Source: Amborella trichopoda (lineage: Eukaryota > Streptophyta > Magnoliopsida > Amborellales > Amborellaceae). Taken from it: 64,000 nt of DNA. The position numbers and the translations under genes are program-made. Positions 11,461-23,340 of the stretch are shown here, in pieces; positions within the stretch are counted from its first letter, which is position 1; each line of letters opens with the position of its first letter. Location: positions 5,312,755 through 5,376,754 of the forward strand of contig NW_006494789.1 of the NCBI RefSeq assembly GCF_000471905.2. The letters are read 5' to 3'. The notes under the pieces were generated by a model. It was not told where the DNA came from. It was given only the letters and a program-made list of their open reading frames with translations, and made no database searches.

Positions 11461-12660
11461 CCTTGATTCTGTGTTATTGTTTGTTCTATTTGGATTACCT
11501 CTTTGGCTGATAGAAGTGCTCTAAATGGATAAGGAGGGCACTCAGGGAGGGAAGATATTTCTCTTGTCATCCTCATCGATCTCGGTTCTTAGTTCGATGG
11601 GTCTCCATTCTACCACCCAGACAAGCGTGGGCCCTGATGAGGATAAATGAATTGTAGTACCGAGTTTCACAAGTGCGTCAGCCTACTAGTTTAGCCTCCT
11701 GGGGATGTGACTCAGGGATACGTCCTCAAACAGAGCCATATATGATTTTGCAGTATCGTGATAAGGCTTGAGAGTGTCTTTTCTCACATCATATATCCCT
11801 TTGAGCAGTCAGATAACCAACCCAGAGTCGTCATAGATCTTGAGCTACGTCAAGTAGAGGTCCAAGGCTATCTCCAGTCCGATTATAAGGGCTTGATATT
11901 CTGCCTCATTATGAGAACCAGCTCGAGCGAGAGAGAAAGAAAGTGGCAATATTCCTCCTCTCGGTTTCAAGAATACTACTTCGGCGCCTCCTCGATCTGA
12001 TTGGAAGGCTTTGTCGAAGTACAATTCCCACACAAGAGCAAGGTCAGTGCAGAATGCTTCTTCATCAAGGAGGTCGCTTGATAGAGGAGATTCTGCCGAT
12101 ACAGGGTGTGCTGCGAAAAAGTCAGCCAAGGCCTGGCCCTTGATGGCCTTCTGTGGGACATACGTGATGTCAAATTCCATCAGCAATAATGCCCATTTAG
12201 CAAGGCGTCCTGACAAGCATGGGCATGTCATGAGAAACTTTACAGGATCAGCTTTTGATATAAGTTTCACTTCATGACCAAGCAAGTAATGGCGGAGTTT
12301 TTGTACTGCAAAGTTCAGGGTCAGACACATCTTTTCTATTAGGGGATAATTCTTCTCAGCCCCTTGCATCCTGCGGTTGAGGTAATTCAATGCAGTCTCT
12401 TTTCCCTCTTCATTGTTTTGTGTCAACAATGCTCCGAGTGACTGATTCAAAGCAGCCATGTATAGAATGAGAGGTTTTCCTAATACTGGTGTAGAGAGTA
12501 CTTGAGGGTTGAGTAAATAATGCTTAATGTCGTCTAGGGCTGCCTAACATGCTTCATCCCAGATGAATGGGGTATCTTTCTTTAACAGGTGTGCAAAGGG
12601 TTTACAACAACCTGAGAGGTTCCTACGAATGTACAGCAGTTGCCCTTGGAGGGAGCATAG
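11461..12660 (-). pseudogene. RNase H, archaeal-type RNase H and RT end of E2
   Basis: On the minus strand: the last part of the RT connection (12660-12460), the ordinary RNase H (about 12459-12150: LGALLTQNNEEGKE, ADPVKFLMTCPCLSGR), then the second RNase H with LYFDKAFQ and SHNEAEYQAL, the first two catalytic acids of the archaeal-type enzyme. An open frame of 204 codons (12459-11845) spans both. The second RNase H is a Tat-lineage hallmark. RT proper is missing: homology stops at about 12660, where region B sequence in the opposite orientation begins. Confidence 0.85.
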
Positions 12661-13490
12661 TTCCCCAGTGAGTCTCACCCTTGCTCACAAAATAGCTACC
12701 CATCCCGCCATCCATACTCGTTGTAAGTTAGTGGGTCACCATCGTCCACTCACATTTTATACATTATAGGTAGCCTAATGCCATTTCCCCAAGTGAGTCA
12801 AACCACCACCTTACTCACTCAATGGCCTCCACAGGTTGCCATTCATCACCACCACGGTCCAGCTCTATGACCTTAAAGCATAGTGCACGTCCAGGCCGCA
12901 TGACGTTAAACTGTTTTACATAAGTCCCAAAGGCATGACCTTAAACACGCCTTAACAAAAAAAAATGATGATAAAATAACGGGCATGGTGTATACATTAA
13001 CACGGGAACGCTATGAGTAAAAATGACAAACGGGCATGGTCACGAAACCATGAGTAAAAGAGTTCCATGAATAAAAACTAGGTGCGGTGAAAACCTGAAG
13101 GGACATCGTGAGTAAAAATGGATGAAAAGGGTGGACATAGCCGAAAGGTTATGGGTAAAAGAGCCCCAAAATAAAAGGAAGTTGGTGAAAACTGTCTCTA
13201 CGGCGCTCCTTCCCAAGTTCAAGTGAAAATCCGTAAAGGACGCTTGGACCAATAATTAGGTTGATGCAGCACTCAACAGGTGACTTCAGCCCTCACTCAA
13301 AAGAAGAAAAATCCCCGGTATCACAGTATCAGGACTCCAAAAATATGAGCATTAAGGAAAAGATTCCGACAGCTTGAGTCCAGTTGCAAAAGGACTCGAA
13401 AGAGAGAAGACTCGCCAAGACGGCAAGATAAGTCTCATGAGAAAGAACATTATTCCCACAAGGTCACAAACATACTCTAGAAATAAATAC
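12661..13490 (-). mobile_element. Inverted piece of region B (left part)
   Basis: On the minus strand this follows region B copy 3 from about 48982 to 49800, including CTAGAGTATxTTTGTGACC and the GCATGxCCTTAAACAC block. It lacks the repeat arrays and the TATA. It abuts E2 RT at 12660. Beyond 13490 the match to copy 3 stops, because copy 3 there joins gag leader sequence. Confidence 0.65.
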
Positions 13491-14048
13491 TCCAAACGCA
13501 AGAACCTAACGAAGCCAAGGGGGAACCTGCTAGAGACGTCAGCTTGCCTAGCTGACACGACTAGACCTTAGGGATTGGCTAATAGAACCTGCCCCTGACT
13601 GGACTCAGTAGACGAGACCTACAGTGGTACTCTGAATGTCAAAAGTGAACCTGGTGTAGCAGCAAATAATGCCTACCAAAGAAAACCAATGAACCCAGAC
13701 TAAATGGGAAATATGCCCTTCTACAAGGCGATCAATTGTCAGATGGGTGTGATTCTGACTGATGAGGTATGTACAAAATCCTCATCTTCAGAATCACCAA
13801 TAGTACGTACGAGGGTGAAGAATTCAACAAGATCCCTCAAAAAGTCTCTTCTCCCCCTAAAGTCTCCACAGACAGACCCGTGAACAATGCATCCCTACCT
13901 CTGAGCATCTTTGTTACACCATTACGTGAATCTCCTAAGCATTCACGTGGTCCTGTGGCTAGGAAAAAAAAAAGTAAAAGCTGAAGGATATTTTTGAAAT
14001 GATTGTCCTTCTCGCTTCTCTTGAAGCACAACATTCGGCGGGGCAAGC
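13491..14048. other. Unassigned segment
   Basis: I found no second copy of these 558 bp in the window. A plus-strand frame of 71 codons (13769-13984) ends in a basic stretch, ARKKKSKS, and an A-run (AGGAAAAAAAAAAG) follows. By position it lies between region B and the start of an LTR-A in the same orientation, so it could be the end of an element's 3' region including the polypurine tract. It could also be host sequence. Function not recognised. Confidence 0.35.
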
Positions 14049-15354
14049 TGTTTGAACGTATTTTTCAGCACCTTGGTTTCTGATAGGAAGCAGGTAAAAA
14101 AAGCCTACAAAACAGTGGAAATTCTCGATAATCTCATAATGACCCTAAAATTGGTTAAGATCTTCATCAGTACTTTAAAAGACCACCTGTCAAGTTCTAT
14201 CATGATTAGACATGTCTAAGGCAGTGAACACAAAGAAACAATTTCAGCGAAATTGGTCTCTAGCACCCTGAAATTGAACCTTTAACTAGAGCCACAATTT
14301 TAGTGTGTCAAACAGCTATGTGACTATCTCCATCAAATCCGACACGGTTGAAAACCCCTATGGGTCAAGTTTCGGCTTAATCGGGCACTCCAAGACAAAG
14401 TTATGGGAAAAATACCGGAAAGGGGTAGGCCGCACACTATTCATGTGTTGCCACCCTACACTAAAACACCCTTAAAAGTGGTTGTTTTCACAGTTACAGG
14501 TAGTCACTTTCGGGGTTTATATCTCACTCGTTCCAAGTCGGATCACTCCCAAATTTGGTGAGTGTGTTCTTCTCATCAAGACGAATAATTCAATATGTGG
14601 TACACCCCGTGACGATGCCCTAGCAAAGAGAAAAACTCAATGAACGTTGCCAATCCGTGAAAGAAGTTGCAGAAAATTCAGCAGCAGCACTCCTCATTCG
14701 AGCATCCAGAGCACGATGCTAGCATACTCGATTGACATGAAACCAATTCCATTATGTGCGTGAGGTCCGAGGCCATCTCTGATTTGAACCTCATGTACGA
14801 TGAACGATTGGATTTCACACATGAAGGCATCAATGTTGCTGTAAATTCCAGCCACTGGATTTTAAGATTTCTCCCAAAAGCTCAATATGATAAAATCTTC
14901 ATCCGGACGCGAAATAAAGCGTCGTTTGTTGCAACATTATCATGACGGCATGCTCAATGTGATTCGATGAAGAAATCATGAAGAAACATCAAGGAACGAG
15001 CACAAAATTGATCAAAAGCTTTCAAGATTCATCCAAGATTCAAATCTCATGATCATGTCTCGAAAACATGATTCATGGCTTGAAGTTGATATCAAAATGA
15101 TCGCTATATCGAGCCCTATAAGAAAAAAATAATCTTTTGATCAAACGGGTTTCAAAACGACCTCGGGCCAGCTAGGAAAGATCACACAAGTTCTCGAGCA
15201 GCATCAGGGACTGTTCTAAAATTCCACATATTGTTGGGCAGGGGAAAAACAATCCTTTTGCACCCATTTTAGAATTTCTTTAAATTCAATTAAATTGTAA
15301 TTATCTTCAATTCTAGGTAGTTTTTGAGCGTACATTCACATTTTACCCCAATTT

Positions 15355-15362
15355 TATATAAA
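15355..15362 (+). promoter_or_regulatory. TATA box of LTR-A
   Basis: TATATAAA in the context CCCCAATTTTATATAAAAAGG. The LTR-A at 35689 has TATATAAA at the same relative place (37005). It would drive element RNA starting near 15385. Confidence 0.6.
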
Positions 15363-15416
15363 AAGGCAATGCCTCATTGTAAAAAAAAGAAAGGATTCAT
15401 TCTTCTTGGATTAATC

Positions 15417-15422
15417 AATAAA
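15417..15422 (+). terminator. Polyadenylation signal of LTR-A
   Basis: AATAAA in TTAATCAATAAAATTATG, about 60 bp after the TATA box. It is conserved at 26908 and 37062. This position implies a very short R region and places the long minisatellite in U5. Confidence 0.55.
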
Positions 15423-15489
15423 ATTATGAATTTTTCTTGAGCTTGTGAGTATGTCTTGGGGAGAGAGAGGAGAGAGAAGAAAAAGGCCA

Positions 15490-16680
15490 ATACCCTTCAA
15501 GCAGATCTCTTTCTCTCTCCTCCTCTCTTTCTCTTCTCCTCTCTTCTCATCTCTATCTCTTTCTCTCTCCTTTATTCTCGTCTCTATCTCTTTCTTTCTC
15601 TTCTTATCTCTATCTCTTTATCTCTCTTCTTCTCATCTCTATCTCTTTCTCTCTCTTCTTCTCATCTCTATCTCTTTCTCTTTCTCTCTCCTCCTCTCTT
15701 CTCATCTCCATCTCTTTCTCTTTTCTTCTCATCTCTATCTCTTTTTCTCTCCTCTTCTCATCTCTATCTTTTTCTCTCTCTTCTTCTTATCTCAATCTAT
15801 TTCTCTCTCTTTTTCCAATCTCCATCTTTGGATTTTTCTCTCCTCTTTTGTCAGTCAACGAAGTCTAGTGTCGACTGGTTTTCTCTCTTCTTCTATCAGT
15901 CGGTGAAGCCTAACGTCAACTGGTTTTCTCTCTCTTCTTCTGCCAGTTGGTGAAGCCTAGAGCTGACTGGTTTTCTCTCTTTTTTTGTCAGTCAGTGAAG
16001 CCCAGTGTCGACTAATTTTCTCTCTCTTTTTCTGTCAGTTGGCAAAGCCTAGCACCGGTTGGTTTTTTCTCTCTTTTTCTGTCAATTGGTGATGCCTAGT
16101 GCTAGTGGGTTTTCTCTCTCCTCTTCTGTCAAACGATGAAGCCTAGCACGGACTGGTTTTCTTTCTCCTCTTTTGTTAGTCGACTAAGCCTAGCATCAAC
16201 TAGATTTCTCTCTCCTATTCTGCCAGTCGATGAAGCTTAACGCCGACTAATTTTCCCTCTCCACTTCTATCAGTCAGTGAAGCCTGACGTTGATTGGTTT
16301 TCTCTCCTCTTCTGTTAGTCAGTGAACCCTAACGTCGACTGGATTTCTCTCTCCTCTTCTGTCAATCGATGAAGCTTAACACTGACTGGATTTCTCTCTC
16401 CTCTTCTATCAATCGGTGACACCTAACACCATCTAGATTTATCTCTTCTCTTTTGCCACAATAGGTGAAGCTTAGCGCCGACTGTGTCTCCTCTCTGTTC
16501 TCCTCTGTACAACATAGTCGACGAAGCTTAGCATCGACTGTGTTTTCTCTCTCTTCCTTCTAACACAGTCGGTAATGCTTAGCACCGTCTACGCCTTCCT
16601 TCCCTCTCTCTTCTTTATCCTCTCGCCTTTCATATTCTTCTCTTTCTTTCTTCTCCCTCCTTCCTTCTTTCCCTTCTTCT
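15490..16680 (+). repeat. Pyrimidine tract and dyad minisatellite in U5
   Basis: A CT-rich microsatellite (15490-15840) is followed by about 14 units of 45-60 bp (15850-16610). The core unit is CAGTCGGTGAAGCC, then TAGCGCCGACTGG, separated by TTTTCTCTCTC spacers. CAGTCGG can pair with CCGACTG. Arms are imperfect in several units. Confidence 0.75.
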
Positions 16681-17348
16681 CTTCTTATTCTTTCCAAATA
16701 GCCTTAATTTTGTTATTCCTTCATTCGACTAAGAGGGATTGAGGTTAGCCTTTCATGGGTAGTGTTTCCGTCTAGTCGTAATGTTGTTGTGCCAGAATTA
16801 CTTAACCTGCTTTATTGCCACGATAAACTGACCATCGTGCCTAGCTAGTCGATATTAGTAATGACGACTAGTAGTAATCCTGTGAGTTGATCTTAGTTAC
16901 CGATCCCGCTTTGCTACCACGTCAGACCAATTATTCACCAGCCTAGTCACCGCTTTGATCCTCTCGCTTAGTCAAACTATTCTCTCCCCCGTCTTTATTC
17001 TCCTATTCTTTTTGAATGCACATACTTGTGTGCGTTCATTAAAGAGGAAAAAGGTAAGGTCCGCCCACCTGTCTTATAACCTTTGCCATATAGGTGTGTG
17101 ATTGTAGAAAATAAGAAGGTTAGAAGCCAAGGGAGGTGATTCCAAACCAGTTTAATTACTGGAGACTTTCTTCATGATCTAAGAGGGCACCCACGCGAGT
17201 CAACCCAAGTAAGTCCGGAACCCACCTTAAATTCCTCTCTCACCCGAGAGAGCGATCTGAAAAACGTCCCGAGTCTTCCCTAGAAACCTGAGATGCGTGC
17301 CGCCCGATCCCCAAAGGGTCTGGAGGGCGAGATCAAGGCACCTAACCA
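16681..17348 (+). other. Distal U5 of LTR-A (unique part)
   Basis: Non-repetitive end of the LTR, shared with 38040-38772. It contains CTCACCCGAGAGAGCGATCT and ends GAGATCAAGGCACCTAACCA. No coding sequence. Confidence 0.6.
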
Positions 17349-17396
17349 TCGAGACCTAGAAAAATCAGTTTAACATCGTACGACCAAGACATGCAT

Positions 17397-17950
17397 TATT
17401 GTTTAAGGTCATATAGCTTGGATCGTGGCTATGCAGTTTAAAGTCATGTAGCTAAGACTGTGCAGTTTAAGGTCGTGCAACTAGACCTTCTCTACAGTTT
17501 AAAGTTGACCATGGAGGTGTAGTTTAAGGCCATGCAGCTAGGACCATGACTATGCAGTTTAAGTCGTGTAGCATGGACCATGCAGTTTAAGATCGTGTAA
17601 TTAGACCGCCACTACAGTTTAAGGTCGTATAGTTTGGACCATGGCATTTAGGGTCGTGCATATAGACAACGACTACTCATTTTAAAGTCATGTAGTATGG
17701 CGCATGCAGTTTAAGGTCGTGCAACCTGACCTTCGCTTCAGTTTAAGGTCATGTAGTTTGGACCATGCAGTTTAGAGTCCTGCATCTAGACCACAACTAT
17801 GTAGTTTAAAGTCATGCAGTATGGACCATGCAGTTTAAGTTCGTGCAACTAGACCTCTGCTACAGTTTAAGGTCATATAGTTTGGACCATACAGTTTAGG
17901 GTCATGCATCTAGACCATGGCTATACAGTTTAAAGTTATACTGTATGGAA
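17397..17950 (+). repeat. TTTAAGGTC array, copy 2
   Basis: About 14 diverged units of 35-45 bp with CAGTTTAAGGTCGTGCA cores, alternating with CATAGTTTGGACCAT or CTAGACC. It has the same two-phase pattern as the arrays at 7395 and 49565. Confidence 0.8.
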
Positions 17951-18626
17951 TAGAAGCATGAATGATAATAACTCCCTAGGGATAAAATGGTTAATGCCAT
18001 CAGAGGGCTCGATGAAGATGACGGCCCTACAAGGGATGAAAAATGGAGGCGAACTTCGCTGGGGATTAGGGGGTGAGTGTGACTCCCTGGAGATGAAGGG
18101 CAGTGGCATGCTCACTACTCCACTGGGGATGAAAGGTCGGGGCACAGATGCAATTCCACTGGGGATAATAATAGGACACACACGGCAATAGCCTGGCTTA
18201 GACACGCATGGTGCTAGCGTGGGCGACAGTCATATGCGCAGTGCCAGCTTGAATGACAATTTCATGAACGATGCTGAGCGGTCATCACAGACAGCGTTGT
18301 TCGCAAGGCATTGGTTAGTGACTTTTGCACACGGCATTAGTCACAGATGGCGTTGGTCATGCGCGGCGTTGGTCAGTGACTTTCGCATGCAACGTTAGTC
18401 ACATATGACGTTGGTATGCGTTCGGGCCTCGGGCCTGAGCTTGACCCGGTCCTGGTCCATTGTCGTTTGATCTTCAACATTACATGGGCATCGATAAATC
18501 TCTATTCGGACCTCGGGCCTGAGCCCGGGTCTGTCCCATTGTTGTTTGGCCTTCGGGGACCTGACTGGCATTCTCAATTTGTTCGGGGCACTTCGGGGAT
18601 GCATCATCTTTCGGGGATGCATCATC

Positions 18627-18633
18627 TATATAA
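18627..18633 (+). promoter_or_regulatory. TATA box, region B copy 2
   Basis: TATATAA in ATCATCTATATAAGAGGGTA, aligned with 8511 and 51749. It is preceded by a direct repeat of the CTTTCGGGGATGCATCATCT type. Confidence 0.6.
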
Positions 18634-19610
18634 GAGGGTAAAACCCCTTTTCAACATTTTACCGAAGGTAAAATGTTTAGAGGTTTAACAGTGAGAGAGG
18701 GAAATTTCCCTATGAGGATTCTGGCAAGAACGTAGGGCGAGAGTGGGAAGAAAGAGAAAGTTCTAGATGGGAAGAGGAAGCACCGACAGGGTTACACAGG
18801 GAACACAGAGGATTTGCAGGGGTCACTGTTGCCGGAGTTGAGGGAAGCAGGCAGTCTGTTGAATCTTGTTGAAATCTCAACAATGGTTCTAGGACACTGG
18901 AAAAGTGACTGCAGGTGTAGCAGAGGCCTTCTACAGGCTTCTGGTGGTTTTTTGATGGTGTTTCGTTAACGGGAAGGAGAGGAAAAGGTGAGTAAGTGGG
19001 TTTTCGGCGAGTGGAGGACTTTACTGATGAGTAATCGGAGGATCACGAGATTGTGAACAGGCGCAAAGGGGAGATGAGAGGGATCGGGGAAAGTGGGTGG
19101 TTGCTTGGGAGACGAAGGGTCATAAGCAACTGAAGGGTCACGAGAACTAAAGGGTCGTAGAGACTTGAATAGTCACTAGGGAGAAGAAGGGTCATAGGTT
19201 GCACACGGTGCTCATCGTGAGCGGCGATAACCATGCCCTTACACCCACTCGGTGATCCTTTCATGGACGGTGGCAAGTCATACCCGGCTGTGGTCATGCT
19301 CAACGATGAGTTACACGCGACAATTATTCCGCACGATTCTGAGTCATGCGCGACGATAGTCATGCATGGTGCTGAGTCATGCGCGATGATGTTCACGCAC
19401 GGCGATGACTTGGGTAGGCCAAGGGTGGTGACTAATGGTAAGACATGGCTTATGAAGTCTGTTGGAAGTCAAGTCCTCCAGCACAACTGTGAACTCCACG
19501 TTGTTCTCTGGAAGGGTACACACTATGAAGAGGGTGTGCTCTTCATCACAAGCTTGTTCCTTGCCAGAAGGGTCGGCTTTGTATGTCTGATAAACTCAAT
19601 CTAAAACCCT

Positions 19611-19990
19611 TCTACCTTCCTCTGATGCGAGAGCAACGTTTTTGGCTTGTAACCGTCCTCTTTTCCTCAGATACAAGAGCAATGCTGGGGGTCAACTGCT
19701 CTTTTTTCTTCTGATGCAAGAGCAACACCTCGGCGCAGCTACTGTTTTTTCTTCTAATGCAAGAGCAACACTCCGGTGCAGCTACTCTCTTTTCTTCTAA
19801 TGCAAGAGCAACACTGCATGACACATTTGTAACTTTCCTAATAATGGGCTTTTTGACTTGCACCTTGTAACTTCTTTTTTTAAAAAAAGAGTTGTGGTTT
19901 GCTGAATTGTCTTTTTCTTTTTTTTATGACCTTTTTGACTCTTTCTTGTTGTGTACAGAGTCTTTTAAGCACATATCAATAATAATATTT
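19611..19990. repeat. AAGAGCAAC tandem repeats and spacer
   Basis: Between 19620 and 19820 there are five units of about 45 bp with ATGCAAGAGCAACACT and CTCTTTTCTTCT. The rest to 19990 is AT-rich spacer with a TTTTTTTAAAAAAAG dyad at about 19876. On the minus strand this is the region downstream of the E3 integrase stop. It could hold a polypurine tract (T-run on the plus strand at 19910-19926). Confidence 0.5.
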
Positions 19991-21440
19991 CTTTAAGTAT
20001 CGCTCATTAATGGGGGGCATCACCTCCTATCCATCAGGATGTGCTAGTATGTAAGCCCCATTTGGCGAGACTTTATTGACTATGAAGGGGCCTTCCCACT
20101 GAGGTTCAAACTTCCCTTTGCACCACCCATGCATAATGATCAGCCTTTTGACGGCTAGAACCAGATCCCCACGAGTGAATGAGCAGACTTTGATTGACTT
20201 GCCAAAGGCCCTTTTCATTCTCCCCTGGTTGAGTTTGAGATTCTGCTGAGCTTCGAGCCTCCTTTCGTCAAGTGCATCCAATTCTTGATAACGAAGCTTG
20301 ACTCTCTCGTCTTCGATCAATCCTTGATGTATGGCGACAAGTAGTGAGGGGAGTTGAATCTCAAGGGGCAAAACTGCTTCACTCCATAGACTAAGGAATA
20401 AGGAGTGGAATCAGTGGCATTCCGTGTGGTGGTTCGATAGACCCACAGTGCTTCAGGAAGCTTCTCATGCCAGTTCTTTTTCGTCTTTGATACTGACTTC
20501 CTTAAAACATTGCACAGGGTTTTATTGAAAGCCTCAGCTAAACTGTTCACCTGAGGGTGGTACATAGTTGAGTACTTCCACTCAAAACCGAATTGGTTAA
20601 CCAAGCGATCAATGTGATGACTTCTAATTTGAGGGTCGTTGTCAGATATAATTTGGTTAAGCACCCTAAACCGGTATATGATGCGATGGCGCAAGAAGTT
20701 GGTCACCGTAGCCCCAAGAACTTGCTTGAGTGGGACCACTTCAGCCCATTTGGAGAAATAGTCCGTTGCGGCTAGAATAAAGACATGACCCATTGCAGAA
20801 GGAGGGTCAATGGGCCCCACAATGTCCATACCCCATTGTGAAAAAGGTCATGACGCCACTGTAGGGTGTAGGGGCTTTGGAGGCTGATGAATAAGGCTTG
20901 AATGCATTTGGCACACCTGGCACCTCTTGGCATAGTTTAAGGAATCAGCAGCCATCGAAGGCCAATAATACCCCAATCTGCATATCTGCTCATAGAGTTT
21001 AGGGCCGGACTGTTGCAATCCACAGATGCCTCAGTGTACTTCTTCCAACACCTCATTTGCCTCTTGTGCGTCAACACATCTGAGAAGAATACCATCAAAA
21101 TACCATATGAAGAGAGTATCTCCTTCAAGGAGGGTGTACTTGGTAAACATTCGACGCACATTATTGCACTCGGCACGATCTTCAAGCAGTCGATCATGCT
21201 TTATAAAGTTAATGATGGGCTCTATCCAATCTTTCACTTTCTCGATTTCTGCAGACATTGGGTCGAAGAACTTCAGTTGTTGCTTCTCAGTGTTGGATCC
21301 TTGACCCTGTGACATCTCTTTCTCAGCTTTAATGACATCTTTGGTGACCAGAAGTGCCCCGAATGAATAAGGCGGGCACTCGGGAAAGATGATTCTTTCA
21401 TCATTTGCGTCCAGTAAGGTTCTCAATTCAATGTGTCTCC
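19991..21440 (-). pseudogene. Integrase of E3
   Basis: On the minus strand: N-terminal region (about 21200-20900, with ICRLxYYWPS-like text broken by a frameshift), then the core (20829-20400) with MDIVGPIDPPS, ISDNDPQ and LAEAFNKTLCN, giving D, D and E with 35 residues between the last two. The C-terminal domain with the GPF-type motif EGPFIVNKVSPNGAY (20371-20027) ends in NERYLKKYY. The core and C-terminal parts overlap in different frames near 20330-20370. Together with E2 it defines the pol 3' end, where region B starts in antisense. Confidence 0.85.
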
Positions 21441-22067
21441 ACTCTGCTACCCAGACGAGCGTGAGCCCTGATGAGGATAACTGAATGGTAGCTCCGAGCT
21501 TTGCGAGTGCATCGACCTGTGAATTTAACCTTCTAGGGATGTGACTCAAGGATACATCATCAAATTGAGCCATATATGATTTTGCAGTGTCGTGATAAGG
21601 TTTGAGAGTGTCCTTTCTTACGTCATAGATCCCCTTAAGTTGCCGAATAACCAACTCAAAATCACCATAAATATTGAGCTATTTTAAATCTAAGGCTATC
21701 TCCAACCCGATTATAAGGGCTTGATACTCCGCCTCGTTATGAGAACCAGCTGCAGTGAGAGAGAAGGATAGAGGAAGTACCCCTCCTTTCAAAGTGAAGA
21801 ACACTACTCTGACACCTCCTCGATCTAACTAAAAGGCTCCATCGAAGTACATCTCCCACGAATGGGAAAGTTTAGTACAAAATACGTCTTCGTCAAGGAG
21901 GTCGCTTGATAAAGGAGATTCTGCCAATACTGGATGTGATGCGAGAAAATCAGCTAGGGCTTGACCCATGACGGCATTTTGTGGTACATATGTGATGTTG
22001 AATTCCATCAGCAATAATGCCGACTTAGCAAGACGTCCCGACAAGCATGGGCGTATCATGAGAAACT
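21441..22067 (-). pseudogene. Archaeal-type RNase H of E3
   Basis: The second RNase H, between RT-RNase H and integrase. All four expected acids can be read: Asp in MYFDGAF, Glu in HNEAEYQAL, Asp in IYGDFELVIRQL and Asp in SQVDALAKLG. The last two lie in the open frame 21654-21031, which continues into the integrase N-terminus (QGSNTEKQQLKFFDPM as linker). A stop and frameshifts lie between the halves. This is the best preserved second RNase H in the window. Confidence 0.8.
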
Positions 22068-23340
22068 TTACAGGGCTTTTGATATAAGCTTTACTTCATG
22101 ACCGAGCAAATAGTGATGAAGCTTTTTTACAGCAAAGATTAAGGTCATGCACGTTTTCTCGATAGGGGGATAATTCTTCTCAGCCCCTTGCATCCTGCGA
22201 CAGAGATAGTATAATGCTGTCTCTTTTCCCACATCATTATTCTGTGCCAATAATGGCCCAAGTGACTTGTCTAGAGTGGTCACATATAGGATGAGAGGTT
22301 TTCCCAACACTAGTGTAGAGAGCATTAGAGGATTGAGTAAATACTGCTTGATATCATCAAGAGCTGCTTGGCATGCTTCATCTCCGATGAACGAGGTATC
22401 CTTCTTTAAAAGGTTTACAATGACCTGAGAGGTTTGAAATGAACCTGTGGATATAAGCCAGCTGCCCATAAAGGGACCGCAACTCTCGTAATGTAGTTGG
22501 TGGCGGCATTTCTTGGATCGCCTTGATCTTGACTGGTTCAACTTCCAGCCCTCGGTGCCTAACAATGAACCCCAAGAACTTTCCTGAACATATGCTAAAG
22601 GCGCATTTCAGCGGGTTCATCTTGAGCTGATGAAGGCGTAATCAGTCGAACACCTTTTCGAGGTCTTGCATATGAGCATCTTTCTTTTCGAATTTCATGA
22701 CCAAGTCATCCACATAACATTCCACCTCCTCTTGCATCGTGTCCTTGAAGATGGTCATCATTGCTCTCTAATACGTGGCACCGGCATTCTTGAATCCAAA
22801 CGTCATCATTGCATAGCAGAAGACCCCCTTTTGGAGTCAAGAATGTGGTGGCTTCCTCATCTTATGGCGCCATTTGTATCTGATTGTACCCGGAGTATCC
22901 ATCCATGAAGGAGAAGATATGACAGTGAGCTGTAGAGTCAATGAGCATCTCCGTAAATGGCAAAGGGAAGTCATCCTTTTGGCAAGTGGCATTCAGGTCA
23001 TGGAAGTCGATACAAACCCTAATTTGGCCATTTTTCTTCTTAACTTGGACAAAATTTGCCAGCTACTTTGGGTACTTAACTTCACGAAGAAAGCCTGCTT
23101 GCCTAAGTTTGCTCACCTCAGCATCGATCTGCATTTCGAGATCAGGTATGAACCTTCTTGATTTCTGATTGACATGATTGGCGAATGGATCGAGGCCGAG
23201 AGGTTGGATTGCGACTTGTGGTTCTCAACCAGGCATCTCATGATAATGTTAGCAAAATACGTCCTTGTTTGCTCGCAAGAAGGCATTAAAATTCTCTTTT
23301 TCTTATGGTGACATATTTGTCGAGGTGAAAGTGGGCCTAA
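22068..23340 (-). pseudogene. Reverse transcriptase and RNase H of E3
   Basis: The most complete RT here. On the minus strand: the entry motif with LANFVQVKKKNGQ, the family CQKDDFPLPFTEMLIDS, FSFMDGYSGYNQI, a palm segment with frameshifts, the YVDD at 22716-22705, a thumb (ICSGKFLGFIVRHRGLEVEP, 22620-22378), then RNase H (22450-22068) with KSLGPLLAQNN and GAEKNYPPIEKTC. In-frame stops remain and a shift occurs near 22560. No protease precedes it. Confidence 0.85.

Larger units (their letters stand above)
14049..17348 (+). mobile_element. LTR-A, full length (3.3 kb)
   Basis: It starts TGTTTGAACG and ends CCTAACCA. It contains U3 (about 1.3 kb), TATA at 15355, AATAAA at 15417 and a U5 of about 1.9 kb that is mostly CT-rich minisatellite. 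No primer-binding site follows; the next bases (TCGAGACC) lead into region B. The flanking 5-mers (CAAGC, TCGAG) do not match, so there is no target-site duplication. It is either a 3' LTR of a plus-strand element whose body is mostly gone, or a recombinant LTR. Confidence 0.8.
17349..19610 (+). mobile_element. Region B copy 2
   Basis: Same order as copy 1: TTTAAGGTC array (17397-17950), CTGGGGAT blocks (17960-18180), dyad repeats with GCATGGTGCTAGCGTG-type units (18190-18420), TATATAA at 18627, then a leader with a second set of TCATGCGCGACGAT-like repeats (19220-19400). It runs without a break into antisense integrase of E3, exactly as copy 1 runs into E2. Region B and antisense pol were therefore joined in an ancestor and not placed side by side twice by chance. 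The left end is cut by LTR-A at 17348. Confidence 0.6.

Noticed and set aside
15445-15953. Two overlapping Ser/Leu-rich frames of about 160 codons
   Set aside because: CT tract of LTR-A U5; frames are by-products of the dinucleotide pattern.
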